Below are positions 16,078 through 23,498 of a stretch of 64,000 bases of DNA, piece after piece (position 1 is the stretch's first letter; each line of letters opens with the position of its first letter). The stretch spans positions 2,134,161 through 2,198,160 of the forward strand of contig NZ_JAEVYN010000001.1 of NCBI RefSeq assembly GCF_016807185.1. Direction: 5' to 3'. A program made the translations under genes and the position numbers. A model generated the notes under the pieces. The model saw only the letters and a program-made list of their open reading frames with translations, searched no databases and was not told the DNA's origin. This stretch comes from Leptolyngbya sp. Cla-17. Lineage in GTDB: Bacteria; Cyanobacteriota; Cyanobacteriia; Leptolyngbyales; Leptolyngbyaceae.

Positions 16078-16820
16078 TATTTTGAGCGATCGCGAATGGC
16101 ATCATAACGAGATAGCAATTCCTTGATCGCAGTCACGCTAGTGGCAAGTCCGCTATTGTCCTTCAAAACGCCTTTATTAATCCCTACGACTTCACCATTG
16201 GCATTCAGCAAGGGTCCACCAGAATTGCCTGGACTAAGCAGACCTGAACTGAGCTGCAAACTGCCTTGCTCAGTGGTGCGCAGAAAGGTGCCAGTTGTCA
16301 TCGTTCCAGCCTTGCCACCGGGACTGCCGATCGCATAGACGCGATCGCCCGGTCGCAATTGCAAGGTGTTTTCCAGGGTGATGGTTGGCAACACTATTGG
16401 TATGGCTTTTGTTTTCAACTGCATGATTGCCAAATCGTAACGCAAATCAAAATCAACAATCTCCGCTTCATAGACTTCTCCAGTTGCCGTTTTTACCGCA
16501 GGAGAAATGGAGTTTTCAATAACATGTTTATTGGTCAAAACTAGTCCATCTGTTCGCATAATCATTCCAGATCCCAACTCTTTTGCGCCATATACTGTAA
16601 CGACAGCGCTATTTACTTTCTGATAGATGAAATTCTCCTGCCTTTTTTCAACCTCTAGAGGAATTATTTTCTCAGCATTTTTAGCTTGAGTTTCTTGAGT
16701 TTGATTAGCTTGATCTTTTTCCGCATTTGTTGGAGCCAAAATTTTTAGAAAAGTGAGAGTTGCCAATGCCAAACCGAGCAATATCAATCCACTGCTAATC
16801 ATTAAATAGTTAGGTTTCAT
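16077..16820 (-). CDS. Membrane-anchored trypsin-like serine protease (S1C), no PDZ
   Basis: A 247-residue protease with an N-terminal hydrophobic anchor or signal (residues 4-27), then a charged linker and a compact trypsin fold. The catalytic triad is visible: His99 in LTNKHV, Asp129 in YDLAIM, and Ser200 in GNSGGPLL. No PDZ domain follows, unlike HtrA/Deg proteases. It is probably periplasmic. It is about as long as, and clearly paralogous to, the protease at 19011-19805: both share SAVVTVY, DGLVLTN and GGPLLNA. The substrate is unknown. The gene diverges from the lipoprotein gene at 17086. Confidence 0.88.
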   Translation of the reverse strand: MKPNYLMISSGLILLGLALATLTFLKILAPTNAEKDQANQTQETQAKNAEKIIPLEVEKRQENFIYQKVNSAVVTVYGAKELGSGMIMRTDGLVLTNKHVIENSISPAVKTATGEVYEAEIVDFDLRYDLAIMQLKTKAIPIVLPTITLENTLQLRPGDRVYAIGSPGGKAGTMTTGTFLRTTEQGSLQLSSGLLSPGNSGGPLLNANGEVVGINKGVLKDNSGLATSVTAIKELLSRYDAIRDRSK

Positions 16821-17085
16821 GCCTCAAAATCCATCAAAATTTATGCTTGAGCGATCGCTGCCGCTGGATGAGATCACTCAAACGAGTGATAGAAGAAATG
16901 CAGCATCTGCTTGAATAAGCTTACAAAGACAGTTCCAATCAATCGATATTTAGTGAAGTATTCTCCATCGAAGCGCATCCAATTAAACCTTGCTGCTACT
17001 ATTGACCTGCTTAGTTTCTAAAAAATTAGAAAAAGAACGTCAAGATTCCACGTCGGCAATTTTCTTTAGAACAGTGACCCAGGAA

Positions 17086-17772
17086 ATGATCGTGAACCTT
17101 AAAGATAGTTTTATGCTGCTTGCAAGTGGGCTTGCAGTTAGCATCAGCCTAGCAGGGTGTAATAGTGTCCAAACTCAAGAGCAATCTGCCGCATCCAGCA
17201 GCGCTTCTTCGACTGCTTCTCCCCAAATTAGTCAAACTCTTGGAACAAACTCTAGCCCTACTGTCTCAAAGTCAGATACAACAACGACACCCAAACCATC
17301 TCAACCATCACCGCAATTAAACCCGCCCTTGACGGTAGAAAAATTAAAAAATGCAGAATATTTCTTTCTAGCCAAAGGACCTATCAAATTGGTAAACGGT
17401 AAATATATAGATAAAAGCACTCAACGAACCATTTCTTTAGATGACGTTGTAGCTTATGGCGATCTAAATAAAGATGGCGTAAAAGATGCGGCTGCGTCTC
17501 TTAGAGTTGCGATCCCCAATTCTGGCGATGTGACTTACTTGGTAACAGTGGTCAATGAGAAGGGTATCCTCAGGAATATTTCTTCGGAATTTGTCGGACC
17601 TCAAGTGAGAGTAAAAGAGATCGCAATTAAGCCTGCTGCCACAATTGAGGCAAAAATCCAACAGTTTCGACCCGGCGATCCAGCTTGTTGCCCCAGTTTA
17701 GAACTGATCCGAACCTACAAAATTCGCGACTCAAAAGCACCCGTTGAGACGAAGGCTGCTCCTAAAAAATAG
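17086..17772 (+). CDS. Predicted lipoprotein of unknown function
   Basis: A 228-residue protein with a lipoprotein signal (hydrophobic stretch then SISLAGC, lipidated Cys expected). A Ser/Thr/Pro/Gln-rich linker runs to about residue 75. The C-terminal domain contains YGDLNKDGVKDAA, a calcium-loop-like D-x-N-x-D-G motif also seen in secreted cyanobacterial proteins, and CCPSLELIRTYKI. ATG at 17086 is preferred because AGGA lies just upstream and the signal peptide starts there; the frame is open further upstream. It sits between two paralogous proteases and before a peptidoglycan-binding protein, which suggests an envelope role. Confidence 0.75.
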   Translation: MIVNLKDSFMLLASGLAVSISLAGCNSVQTQEQSAASSSASSTASPQISQTLGTNSSPTVSKSDTTTTPKPSQPSPQLNPPLTVEKLKNAEYFFLAKGPIKLVNGKYIDKSTQRTISLDDVVAYGDLNKDGVKDAAASLRVAIPNSGDVTYLVTVVNEKGILRNISSEFVGPQVRVKEIAIKPAATIEAKIQQFRPGDPACCPSLELIRTYKIRDSKAPVETKAAPKK

Positions 17773-17779
17773 AGATCAA

Positions 17780-17810
17780 TTGACTTTTATTCAAAGTAGG
17801 GAAAAGTCAA
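17780..17810 (+). terminator. Hairpin after the lipoprotein gene
   Basis: TTGACTTTT (17780-17788) and AAAAGTCAA (17802-17810) form a perfect 9-bp stem starting 8 bp after the stop. There is no strong T-run, so termination is likely but not certain. Confidence 0.4.
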
Positions 17811-18034
17811 CAATTAAGATTTCTACAAAGAAGCATATGGTAGACTAAATTATCATTTTCCATCACGTAGAGTTTATCATTTACAGTGTTTTGATAGATT
17901 CTATAACCGTGGGCAGATGTGATTTTTGTACACTCAACACTGCACATCTTCAGAAGTGTGTTGCATCACTTTATTAGCAATGCGATCGCTTTTTGAAAGT
18001 CTGGGCAGGTGAAGATTAAGAGATCGAGGAGCTT

Positions 18035-18928
18035 ATGGAATTACTAGCTTTTGTTCATACGGCTGTCAATTACGAAGATTCCGCACCTGATCCAGAGGTG
18101 ACAGTGTTGGATCGAGAATGCATTAAGGCTTCGGGTTCTGCCTTGATGACTTTGGCAGGTGCAGCAGTAGTAGCGGTATCTGTTGGAAGTGGAAATGCAA
18201 TGGCATCTACTGCATCCTATAGTGCAGGTGCGTCCGGTGATGAAGTAACTCATATTCAAAAAGCTTTAGGCATTGAAGCAGATGGTGCATACGGTGCTAA
18301 AACCGAGGCATCGGTAATGGACTTCCAAGTGCGTCAAGGCTTAAAGCAAGTGGATGGTATCGTTGGTAAAGAAACCGCAACGGCTCTTGGCTTAGACGAA
18401 AAGTACAAGCCTGTAGATTTAGGCGTTGTTGATACCTACAGCGGTATTGGCTTAAATGTTCGCAGTGGTCCAGGACTTGACTATCGCCGCATTGGTGGTT
18501 TAGCGGATGGCACTGTCGTAGATACCTACGGCCAAGTCGTTTCCTATGATCATTATGGGTACAGTTGGCAGCGTGAGGCTGGCGGCGGATGGGTTGCTAC
18601 AGACTATGTGAGCGACTATTACGAACCCACCAGCTACGAAGAAGTAAGTTATCACCATGATCATTACCATGATCATCACCACTCTGACGAATACTATGAC
18701 GATGGCTACTACAGCCCTGTTTCTTACACCCACGGCGGTGGCTATGTCGGAACCAATACCGGCATCGGCTTAAATATCCGCTCTGGTCCAGGGCTGGGCT
18801 ATGGTGTTGAAGGTGCCGTTTCCGATGGTACCTACCTACCCACAGTCAATGGCACTGTTTACCAAGATGGCTATGACTGGGAAGAACTTCCCGACGGTAA
18901 CTGGGTTGCTTCGAATTATTTGGAATAG
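18035..18928 (+). CDS. Peptidoglycan-binding and double SH3b protein with His-rich linker
   Basis: A 297-residue envelope protein. A hydrophobic segment (about 37-58) follows an N-terminal region (MELLAFVHTAVNYED) of a type seen in cyanobacterial cell-wall proteins. Residues 62-125 form a PG_binding_1 domain (GDEVTHIQKALGIEADGAYG, DGIVGKETATALGL). Two bacterial SH3 domains follow, one at about 130-190 and one at about 240-297, each with GIGLN(V/I)RSGPGL and ending W-VA-(T/S)-(D/N)-Y. Between them lies a His/Asp/Tyr-rich linker (YHHDHYHDHHHSDEYYDD) that looks able to bind metal ions; that is inference. It probably attaches to the cell wall. A terminator follows the stop. Confidence 0.88.
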   Translation: MELLAFVHTAVNYEDSAPDPEVTVLDRECIKASGSALMTLAGAAVVAVSVGSGNAMASTASYSAGASGDEVTHIQKALGIEADGAYGAKTEASVMDFQVRQGLKQVDGIVGKETATALGLDEKYKPVDLGVVDTYSGIGLNVRSGPGLDYRRIGGLADGTVVDTYGQVVSYDHYGYSWQREAGGGWVATDYVSDYYEPTSYEEVSYHHDHYHDHHHSDEYYDDGYYSPVSYTHGGGYVGTNTGIGLNIRSGPGLGYGVEGAVSDGTYLPTVNGTVYQDGYDWEELPDGNWVASNYLE

Positions 18929-18966
18929 TTCCAAAATCCGTCTTAGTTATTGCTGAATTAATTTGG

Positions 18967-19002
18967 GGGATGCAGAGATTATTCTGTATCCCTTAATTTT
19001 TT
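18967..19002 (+). terminator. Rho-independent terminator after SH3b gene
   Basis: GGGATGCAGA (18967-18976) pairs with TCTGTATCCC (18983-18992), with one G-T pair, and is followed by TTAATTTTTT. It lies in the convergent gap before the next protease gene. Confidence 0.7.
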
Positions 19003-19010
19003 GACTCAAC

Positions 19011-19805
19011 TCATGGGCTGCCTAAGCGATTTTGCTGCATGAATTCTTTAACTGCGTCGATGCTGGTGGCGAAACTGTTGCGATCGCTCTTGCCCGTTTT
19101 AGATCGCTTGGCAACTCCTTTATTCACGCCAATCATTTCTCCCTGAGCGTTTAACAGCGGTCCGCCAGAACTCCCCGGCTTCAACAAAACATCTGATTCT
19201 AAATCTCCGTTCGAGCGGATTTTGAGCAAGCGCCCTTCGGTTACTACTCCTGCCTCACCCAACGGGCTACCGATCGCGCAAACGGATTGACCCACTTCGA
19301 CAATCTGATTAGAGGCTAGCTGCACAATGGGTAACATCGCCTGAGTTTCAATCTGAAGTAACGCCAAATCATTGCGGCGATCGGTTGCAATCACCTGCCC
19401 GTTGTAGCGGTTACCCTCTAAGGTTTCGACGTAAAGCGATCGCCGTCGTAAGCGGTTCACTACATGATTATTGGTCAACACTAACCCATCAGGACTAACG
19501 ATACTACCAGAGCCAATCTCTCGCCCCGCATAAACGGTTACCACAGCCGAACCCGCGGATTGGCACCCGGCTGTAAAAGATGGCGCTTGTGAAATATTGG
19601 GTTCCGCTTGAACTGGATTGTGAACCTCTGCATCCGGTGAAAATGGAAAAACGGCGGATGGCAAAGAACTATAGGGCTGACCTGACTCAGATTCAATATG
19701 CGGCATTTCGCCCAGATCAGATGCGCCTTGAGTGGGCAAAAAGAATGTGAGAACGCGTGCTGCCGAAATAAAAGCAGCCGCCAACAGTAAGCCTTTAAAC
19801 CCCAT
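19011..19805 (-). CDS. Trypsin-like serine protease (S1C), second paralogue
   Basis: A 264-residue secreted or anchored protease with a hydrophobic N-terminus (residues 4-24). A Pro/Ser-rich linker runs to about residue 80 and contains one Cys. A trypsin domain follows with His114 (TNNHVV), Asp146 (NDLALL) and Ser213 (GSSGGPLL). There is no PDZ domain. It resembles the protease at 16077-16820 in length, layout and motifs, so the pair probably arose by duplication. The catalytic serine motif here is GSSGG instead of GNSGG, a change tolerated in the family. Function is unknown; the context is envelope proteins. Confidence 0.88.
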   Translation of the reverse strand: MGFKGLLLAAAFISAARVLTFFLPTQGASDLGEMPHIESESGQPYSSLPSAVFPFSPDAEVHNPVQAEPNISQAPSFTAGCQSAGSAVVTVYAGREIGSGSIVSPDGLVLTNNHVVNRLRRRSLYVETLEGNRYNGQVIATDRRNDLALLQIETQAMLPIVQLASNQIVEVGQSVCAIGSPLGEAGVVTEGRLLKIRSNGDLESDVLLKPGSSGGPLLNAQGEMIGVNKGVAKRSKTGKSDRNSFATSIDAVKEFMQQNRLGSP

Positions 19806-19904
19806 TTAGCCCCAGCCAGCAGAGAACAACGCCATTGTATTAAAACAGCAGGTTTTACTCTAACAGTTTTCTACTCACGCTAAGAGGCGCTACTCTCCTA
19901 CAGA

Positions 19905-20651
19905 TTAGCTGTCTAAATCCGTCTCAGATTTGCGGAAAAACCAGCGATTGGAACGCTTTGGAATGGTAAGTCCGTGGGTTTGGTGAAAATCTTCCAAAAC
20001 CTTGTGCGTCAGCCGTGTGGAAACCTGACGGATAATTTGACGCAATAGGCGATCGCCTGTGCTCTGAACTAACGCCTTTGGCAACGCGTGAATAAACCGG
20101 GGAAACTGAATCATCACCGTCAAATCTAGCTGCCATTGCACACAGGTGGTGACAGGTAAGACTGCGCGATCGCTTTGAGCCTCATGATTACACTCTGGCA
20201 ACCCTTCTACAAGTTCCATCGCTGCTCGAAAATCCACGTCGTAGCCTACCGCACTGTACCCTGGCACAGGCACTGTTTCAATCCGGTAAATACCTTCTTG
20301 CTGAGGCAGCAGATCTAACCCAATCTTTGGCTCCACCTCGTAGCCGAATGAGCCAAAGCGACCAATCAACAGAGCATAGCTATTAGTGCCAATTGGCTCA
20401 ACTTTCATGGGGTGGGCACATCGATGAAACCACTCATGATGGTGATCCAAGTATTGAGCAACTGTGTGCGCATCGGCACACATTTCCATATGGTCTTCAA
20501 ATTGACTGTAAAAACGCATTGGCTCATTCACAGGCTGAGCAGTATCCTCTGTAACTGAAACTGAATAGCCAGCATTTGATAGGACTGACGCAGTGTGTAT
20601 CACACCGTTGGGCACTTCAGCAGGTTGTTCGGTAGAACGATATGACTGCAT
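19905..20651 (-). CDS. DUF1997-family protein
   Basis: A 248-residue cytoplasmic protein matching the DUF1997 family of cyanobacteria and plastids. The core has MRFYSQFEDHMEM, VAQYLDHHHEWFHRCAHPMK, GRFGSFGYEVEPKIGLDLLP and a C-terminal amphipathic helix (VSTRLTHKVLEDFHQTHGL). The fold resembles SRPBCC/START-like domains, which is inference. The first 45 residues are not conserved-looking, so translation may begin at an internal Met (MRFYSQ, near 20519). It diverges from the SDR gene across a 270-bp gap that holds no convincing gene. Confidence 0.82.
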   Translation of the reverse strand: MQSYRSTEQPAEVPNGVIHTASVLSNAGYSVSVTEDTAQPVNEPMRFYSQFEDHMEMCADAHTVAQYLDHHHEWFHRCAHPMKVEPIGTNSYALLIGRFGSFGYEVEPKIGLDLLPQQEGIYRIETVPVPGYSAVGYDVDFRAAMELVEGLPECNHEAQSDRAVLPVTTCVQWQLDLTVMIQFPRFIHALPKALVQSTGDRLLRQIIRQVSTRLTHKVLEDFHQTHGLTIPKRSNRWFFRKSETDLDS

Positions 20652-20921
20652 TCGCTTCGTATTCCCAGAATAATGAGTAATAACTTTTTTAGAGTTCCCT
20701 CGTAAGCGGGATTCTTATCGAATCAATGAAATCCTATCTTAGATGTAAGCTGGAAAAAATTGGTCAAGCAAACGATCAAAGCATTTTTATTGTTTCAATC
20801 TACTCATTTTTAGATCCGTCCATTATGAGTCTGATCGCAAACTGCATCAATTCCTAAAAAGTAGTGCTAGTCATTCCTTGTAATAATCCAGTAACATATC
20901 ATCCAATTTGAGGGTTTATTT

Positions 20922-21581
20922 ATGAAAGCGTTTGTTGCTGGAGCGACAGGTGAAACCGGGCGGAGAATCGTGTTAGAGCTTGTTCAACGACAGATTCCAG
21001 TACGAGCATTGGTTCGCAATGTAGAATCTGCCCGCTCAATTTTGCCAGCGGAAGTAGAGCTGGTGATGGGAGATGTACTGAAGCCTGAAAGCCTCAGCGC
21101 CGCGATCGCTGACTGTACAGTTCTACTATCCGCAACGGGTGCTCGTCCTGGTTTCGATCCTACCGCTCCTTACCGCGTCGATTTTGAAGGCACCAAAAAC
21201 TTGGTCAATGCGGCGAGGGTAAAGGGAATCGAGCAATTCGTTATGGTGTCTTCTCTTTGTACTTCTCAGTTTTTTCATCCCCTAAACTTATTCTTTCTAA
21301 TTTTGGTTTGGAAAAAACAGGCAGAAGAGTATCTGCAAGCTAGCGGGGTTCCTTATACCATTGTGCGACCTGGTGGTCTAAAAAATGACGATAACGCGGA
21401 TGGTGTAGTCATGTCTGGAGCAGACACCCTATCTGAAGGCAGTATTCCTCGAACTAAAGTGGCTCAGACCTGTGTAGAAGCGCTATTTTCGTCTGCGTCT
21501 CGCAATAAAATTGTTGAAATCGTTGCAAAACCTGAAGTTTTAGCTCAATCCTATGAGCAGCTATTTGCCAACGTTCACTGA
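20922..21581 (+). CDS. NAD(P)-binding atypical short-chain dehydrogenase
   Basis: A 219-residue atypical SDR with a Rossmann nucleotide-binding motif at the N-terminus (VAGATGETGRRIV, GxxGxxG), GDVLKPESL, and VMVSSLC in place of a classical catalytic Ser-Tyr-Lys set. YTIVRPGGL near residue 147 is typical of NmrA/HSCARG-like and plant Tic62-like proteins. It likely binds NADP(H) as a redox sensor or reductase; the substrate is unknown. SD-like GAGGG lies 8 bp before the ATG. It converges with the metal-sensor gene. Confidence 0.85.
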   Translation: MKAFVAGATGETGRRIVLELVQRQIPVRALVRNVESARSILPAEVELVMGDVLKPESLSAAIADCTVLLSATGARPGFDPTAPYRVDFEGTKNLVNAARVKGIEQFVMVSSLCTSQFFHPLNLFFLILVWKKQAEEYLQASGVPYTIVRPGGLKNDDNADGVVMSGADTLSEGSIPRTKVAQTCVEALFSSASRNKIVEIVAKPEVLAQSYEQLFANVH

Positions 21582-21613
21582 GCAATTTTTAGTGTGCAGC
21601 AATAGTGTTTTTG

Positions 21614-21973
21614 TTACAGCAGGAAGCGATCGAGGGCTGACTTCAATTCCTGAATTTCTGTTTCAATACTGCCTTCGCGGGCAGCGCGGGCAATACATTC
21701 AGTTAGATGATCATCCAAAATAATCCGTGCTACTCGGTCCAAAGCTCCGCGAACTGCTGCCACTTGTACTAATACATCAGGGCAGGGTCGATTTTCTTGA
21801 ACCATTGCTTTAACGCCGCGGATATGTCCCTCAATCCGAGACAGCCGATTTACAACTTTCCGTAGCGACTCTTCGGTATGGACGTGAGGATGACTTTTGG
21901 ATGAATTTTCATGGGAATGATAACCATCTTCAATTTCTACGTCATGCTTGTGGGGAAGCTCAGAAGCGGTCAT
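21614..21973 (-). CDS. CsoR/RcnR-family metal-sensing repressor (InrS-like)
   Basis: A 119-residue DUF156 repressor with the all-helical CsoR/RcnR fold: RLSRIEGHIRGVKAMV and a C-terminal helix. The metal-site residues Cys64, His89 and Cys93 keep the 25- and 4-residue spacing of CsoR-type Cu(I) sensors. The N-terminal 32 residues carry seven His (HKH, HSH, HPHVH), as in the cyanobacterial nickel sensor InrS, which uses an extra N-terminal His. Ni(II) or Cu(I) sensing cannot be separated by eye. It diverges from htrA; no exporter gene is adjacent, so its target operon may lie elsewhere. Confidence 0.88.
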   Translation of the reverse strand: MTASELPHKHDVEIEDGYHSHENSSKSHPHVHTEESLRKVVNRLSRIEGHIRGVKAMVQENRPCPDVLVQVAAVRGALDRVARIILDDHLTECIARAAREGSIETEIQELKSALDRFLL

Positions 21974-22180
21974 CTAGATTGCAAATATGAAAGTTCTCAA
22001 TAGATTCTAGCCTAGGTGTTAGTGGAAGTCGCGTAGAAACCCTCTACTAAAGGTCGGTAACCCCTACTCAGCCGTATCTCCTCTAGATGGATCGAACCAT
22101 TCTAAGACTGTCAAAATGGTGAAAAGGTTTGGCAGCATTTACTTCCACTGAATAGTGTGCTGCCAATTCTAGTTTGAGCA

Positions 22181-23401
22181 ATGTCGAAGGTATGTGATAT
22201 GCATGTAGTCAACCTTTTTGAGTTCCTGCGCCGTTTTGCTTATCCAGCGATCGCCTTTGGAATATCGGTTCTTCTAGCCTTTCAAACTTTGCCGAGTGCT
22301 TCTGCGGCGACTCTGGAACCTACACCCCTCAAAGCGGTAGATACAGCGGTATTACCCAAAGTGGAATTGAGTAAGGGCGGAAGCTTTGTGGCAGCAGCTG
22401 TAAAAGCGGTTGGTGCATCGGTGGTGCGAATTGATACGGAAAGAACAGTAACTCGGCAACGCTCTACTGATCCAATGATGGACGATCCCCTGTTCCGCCA
22501 ATTTTTTGGGGGTGACTACTATTCACAAATCCCTCGCGAAGAGCGAATGAGAGGTCAGGGATCGGGTTTTATTGTGGATCAGACTGGAGTGATTTTGACC
22601 AATGCGCATGTAGTGGATAAAGCCGATCGCGTGACAGTTACCCTAAAGGATGGGCGCGTTTTTGATGGCACTGTGAAGGGAGTGGATGAGGTGACTGATT
22701 TAGCTGTCGTCAAAATTGACGGTAAGGCTTTGCCGATTGCTCCGTTAGGCAATTCAGATAGTATCCAGGTAGGAGACTGGGCAATCGCAGTTGGCAATCC
22801 TTTAGGGTTAGATAATACGGTTACTTTAGGAATTGTGAGCACTTTAAAGCGCTCTAGCGCCCAAGTGGGCATTCCCAACAAACGACTGGATTTTATTCAA
22901 ACGGATGCCGCCATTAATCCAGGAAACTCAGGCGGTCCCTTGCTGAATGAGCAAGGCGAGGTGATTGGGATTAATACAGCAATTCGAGCAGATGCTATGG
23001 GTATTGGCTTTGCAATTCCAATTAACAAAGCGAAGGAAATTGAAACCCGTTTGGCAAAGGGAGAGCGGATCACTCATCCTTACTTAGGTGTGCAAATGAC
23101 GACCCTCACGCCAGAACTCGCCAAGCAGAATAATACTGATCCAAACTCAGCTTTTTTAGTGCCTGAAGTGAATGGTGTAGTTGTAGTGCGGGTGTTACCA
23201 AATACTCCAGCCGAAAAAGCTGGATTACGTCGAGGCGATGTGGTAACTGGTATTAATGAACAAGCGATCGCTACTGCTGAACAACTACAGCAACTGGTAG
23301 AAAGCAGCCAAATTGGTCAAACTCTTAAACTACAGGTGCAGCGCGGCAACCTTAGCAAACAGCTATCTGTGAAAACAGCCGAATTAGACAATGCTGCCTA
23401 A
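22181..23401 (+). CDS. HtrA/Deg-type serine protease with PDZ domain
   Basis: A 406-residue Deg protease with a signal sequence or membrane anchor (about 18-42). The trypsin domain has His143 (TNAHVV), Asp173 (VTDLAVV) and Ser250 (NPGNSGGP). One PDZ domain is at about 295-395 (HPYLGVQMTTLTPELA, VVVRVLPNTPAEKAGLRRGD). This is the HhoA/HhoB/HtrA architecture of cyanobacteria, which degrades misfolded periplasmic and thylakoid-lumen proteins under stress. Which of the three paralogues it is cannot be decided. ATG at 22181 or 22199 may start it. It ends in a strong terminator. Confidence 0.93.
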   Translation: MSKVCDMHVVNLFEFLRRFAYPAIAFGISVLLAFQTLPSASAATLEPTPLKAVDTAVLPKVELSKGGSFVAAAVKAVGASVVRIDTERTVTRQRSTDPMMDDPLFRQFFGGDYYSQIPREERMRGQGSGFIVDQTGVILTNAHVVDKADRVTVTLKDGRVFDGTVKGVDEVTDLAVVKIDGKALPIAPLGNSDSIQVGDWAIAVGNPLGLDNTVTLGIVSTLKRSSAQVGIPNKRLDFIQTDAAINPGNSGGPLLNEQGEVIGINTAIRADAMGIGFAIPINKAKEIETRLAKGERITHPYLGVQMTTLTPELAKQNNTDPNSAFLVPEVNGVVVVRVLPNTPAEKAGLRRGDVVTGINEQAIATAEQLQQLVESSQIGQTLKLQVQRGNLSKQLSVKTAELDNAA

Positions 23402-23440
23402 GGTGAAAAACGGTATGGGATAAAAAGTAAAAACTAAGTC

Positions 23441-23472
23441 AAAAAGGGAGGGGCAACTGCCCCTCCCTTTTT
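23441..23472. terminator. Strong bidirectional terminator between htrA and the FecR-domain gene
   Basis: AAAAAGGGAGGGGCA and TGCCCCTCCCTTTTT form a perfect 15-bp stem with only AC between them, flanked by A and T runs, between convergent genes. Confidence 0.92.
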
Positions 23473-23498
23473 GGATACTTAATGGGTGTAATTGCAGA

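Noticed and set aside
20726..20857. 43-codon plus-strand frame between DUF1997 and SDR genes
   Set aside because: No ribosome-binding site, A/T-rich codons, no family resemblance; likely chance in the divergent promoter region.
22040..22075. Possible CsoR/InrS operator between the sensor and htrA genes
   Set aside because: Only a partial GTAACCCCTAC tract is present; no symmetrical G/C-tract site could be completed.
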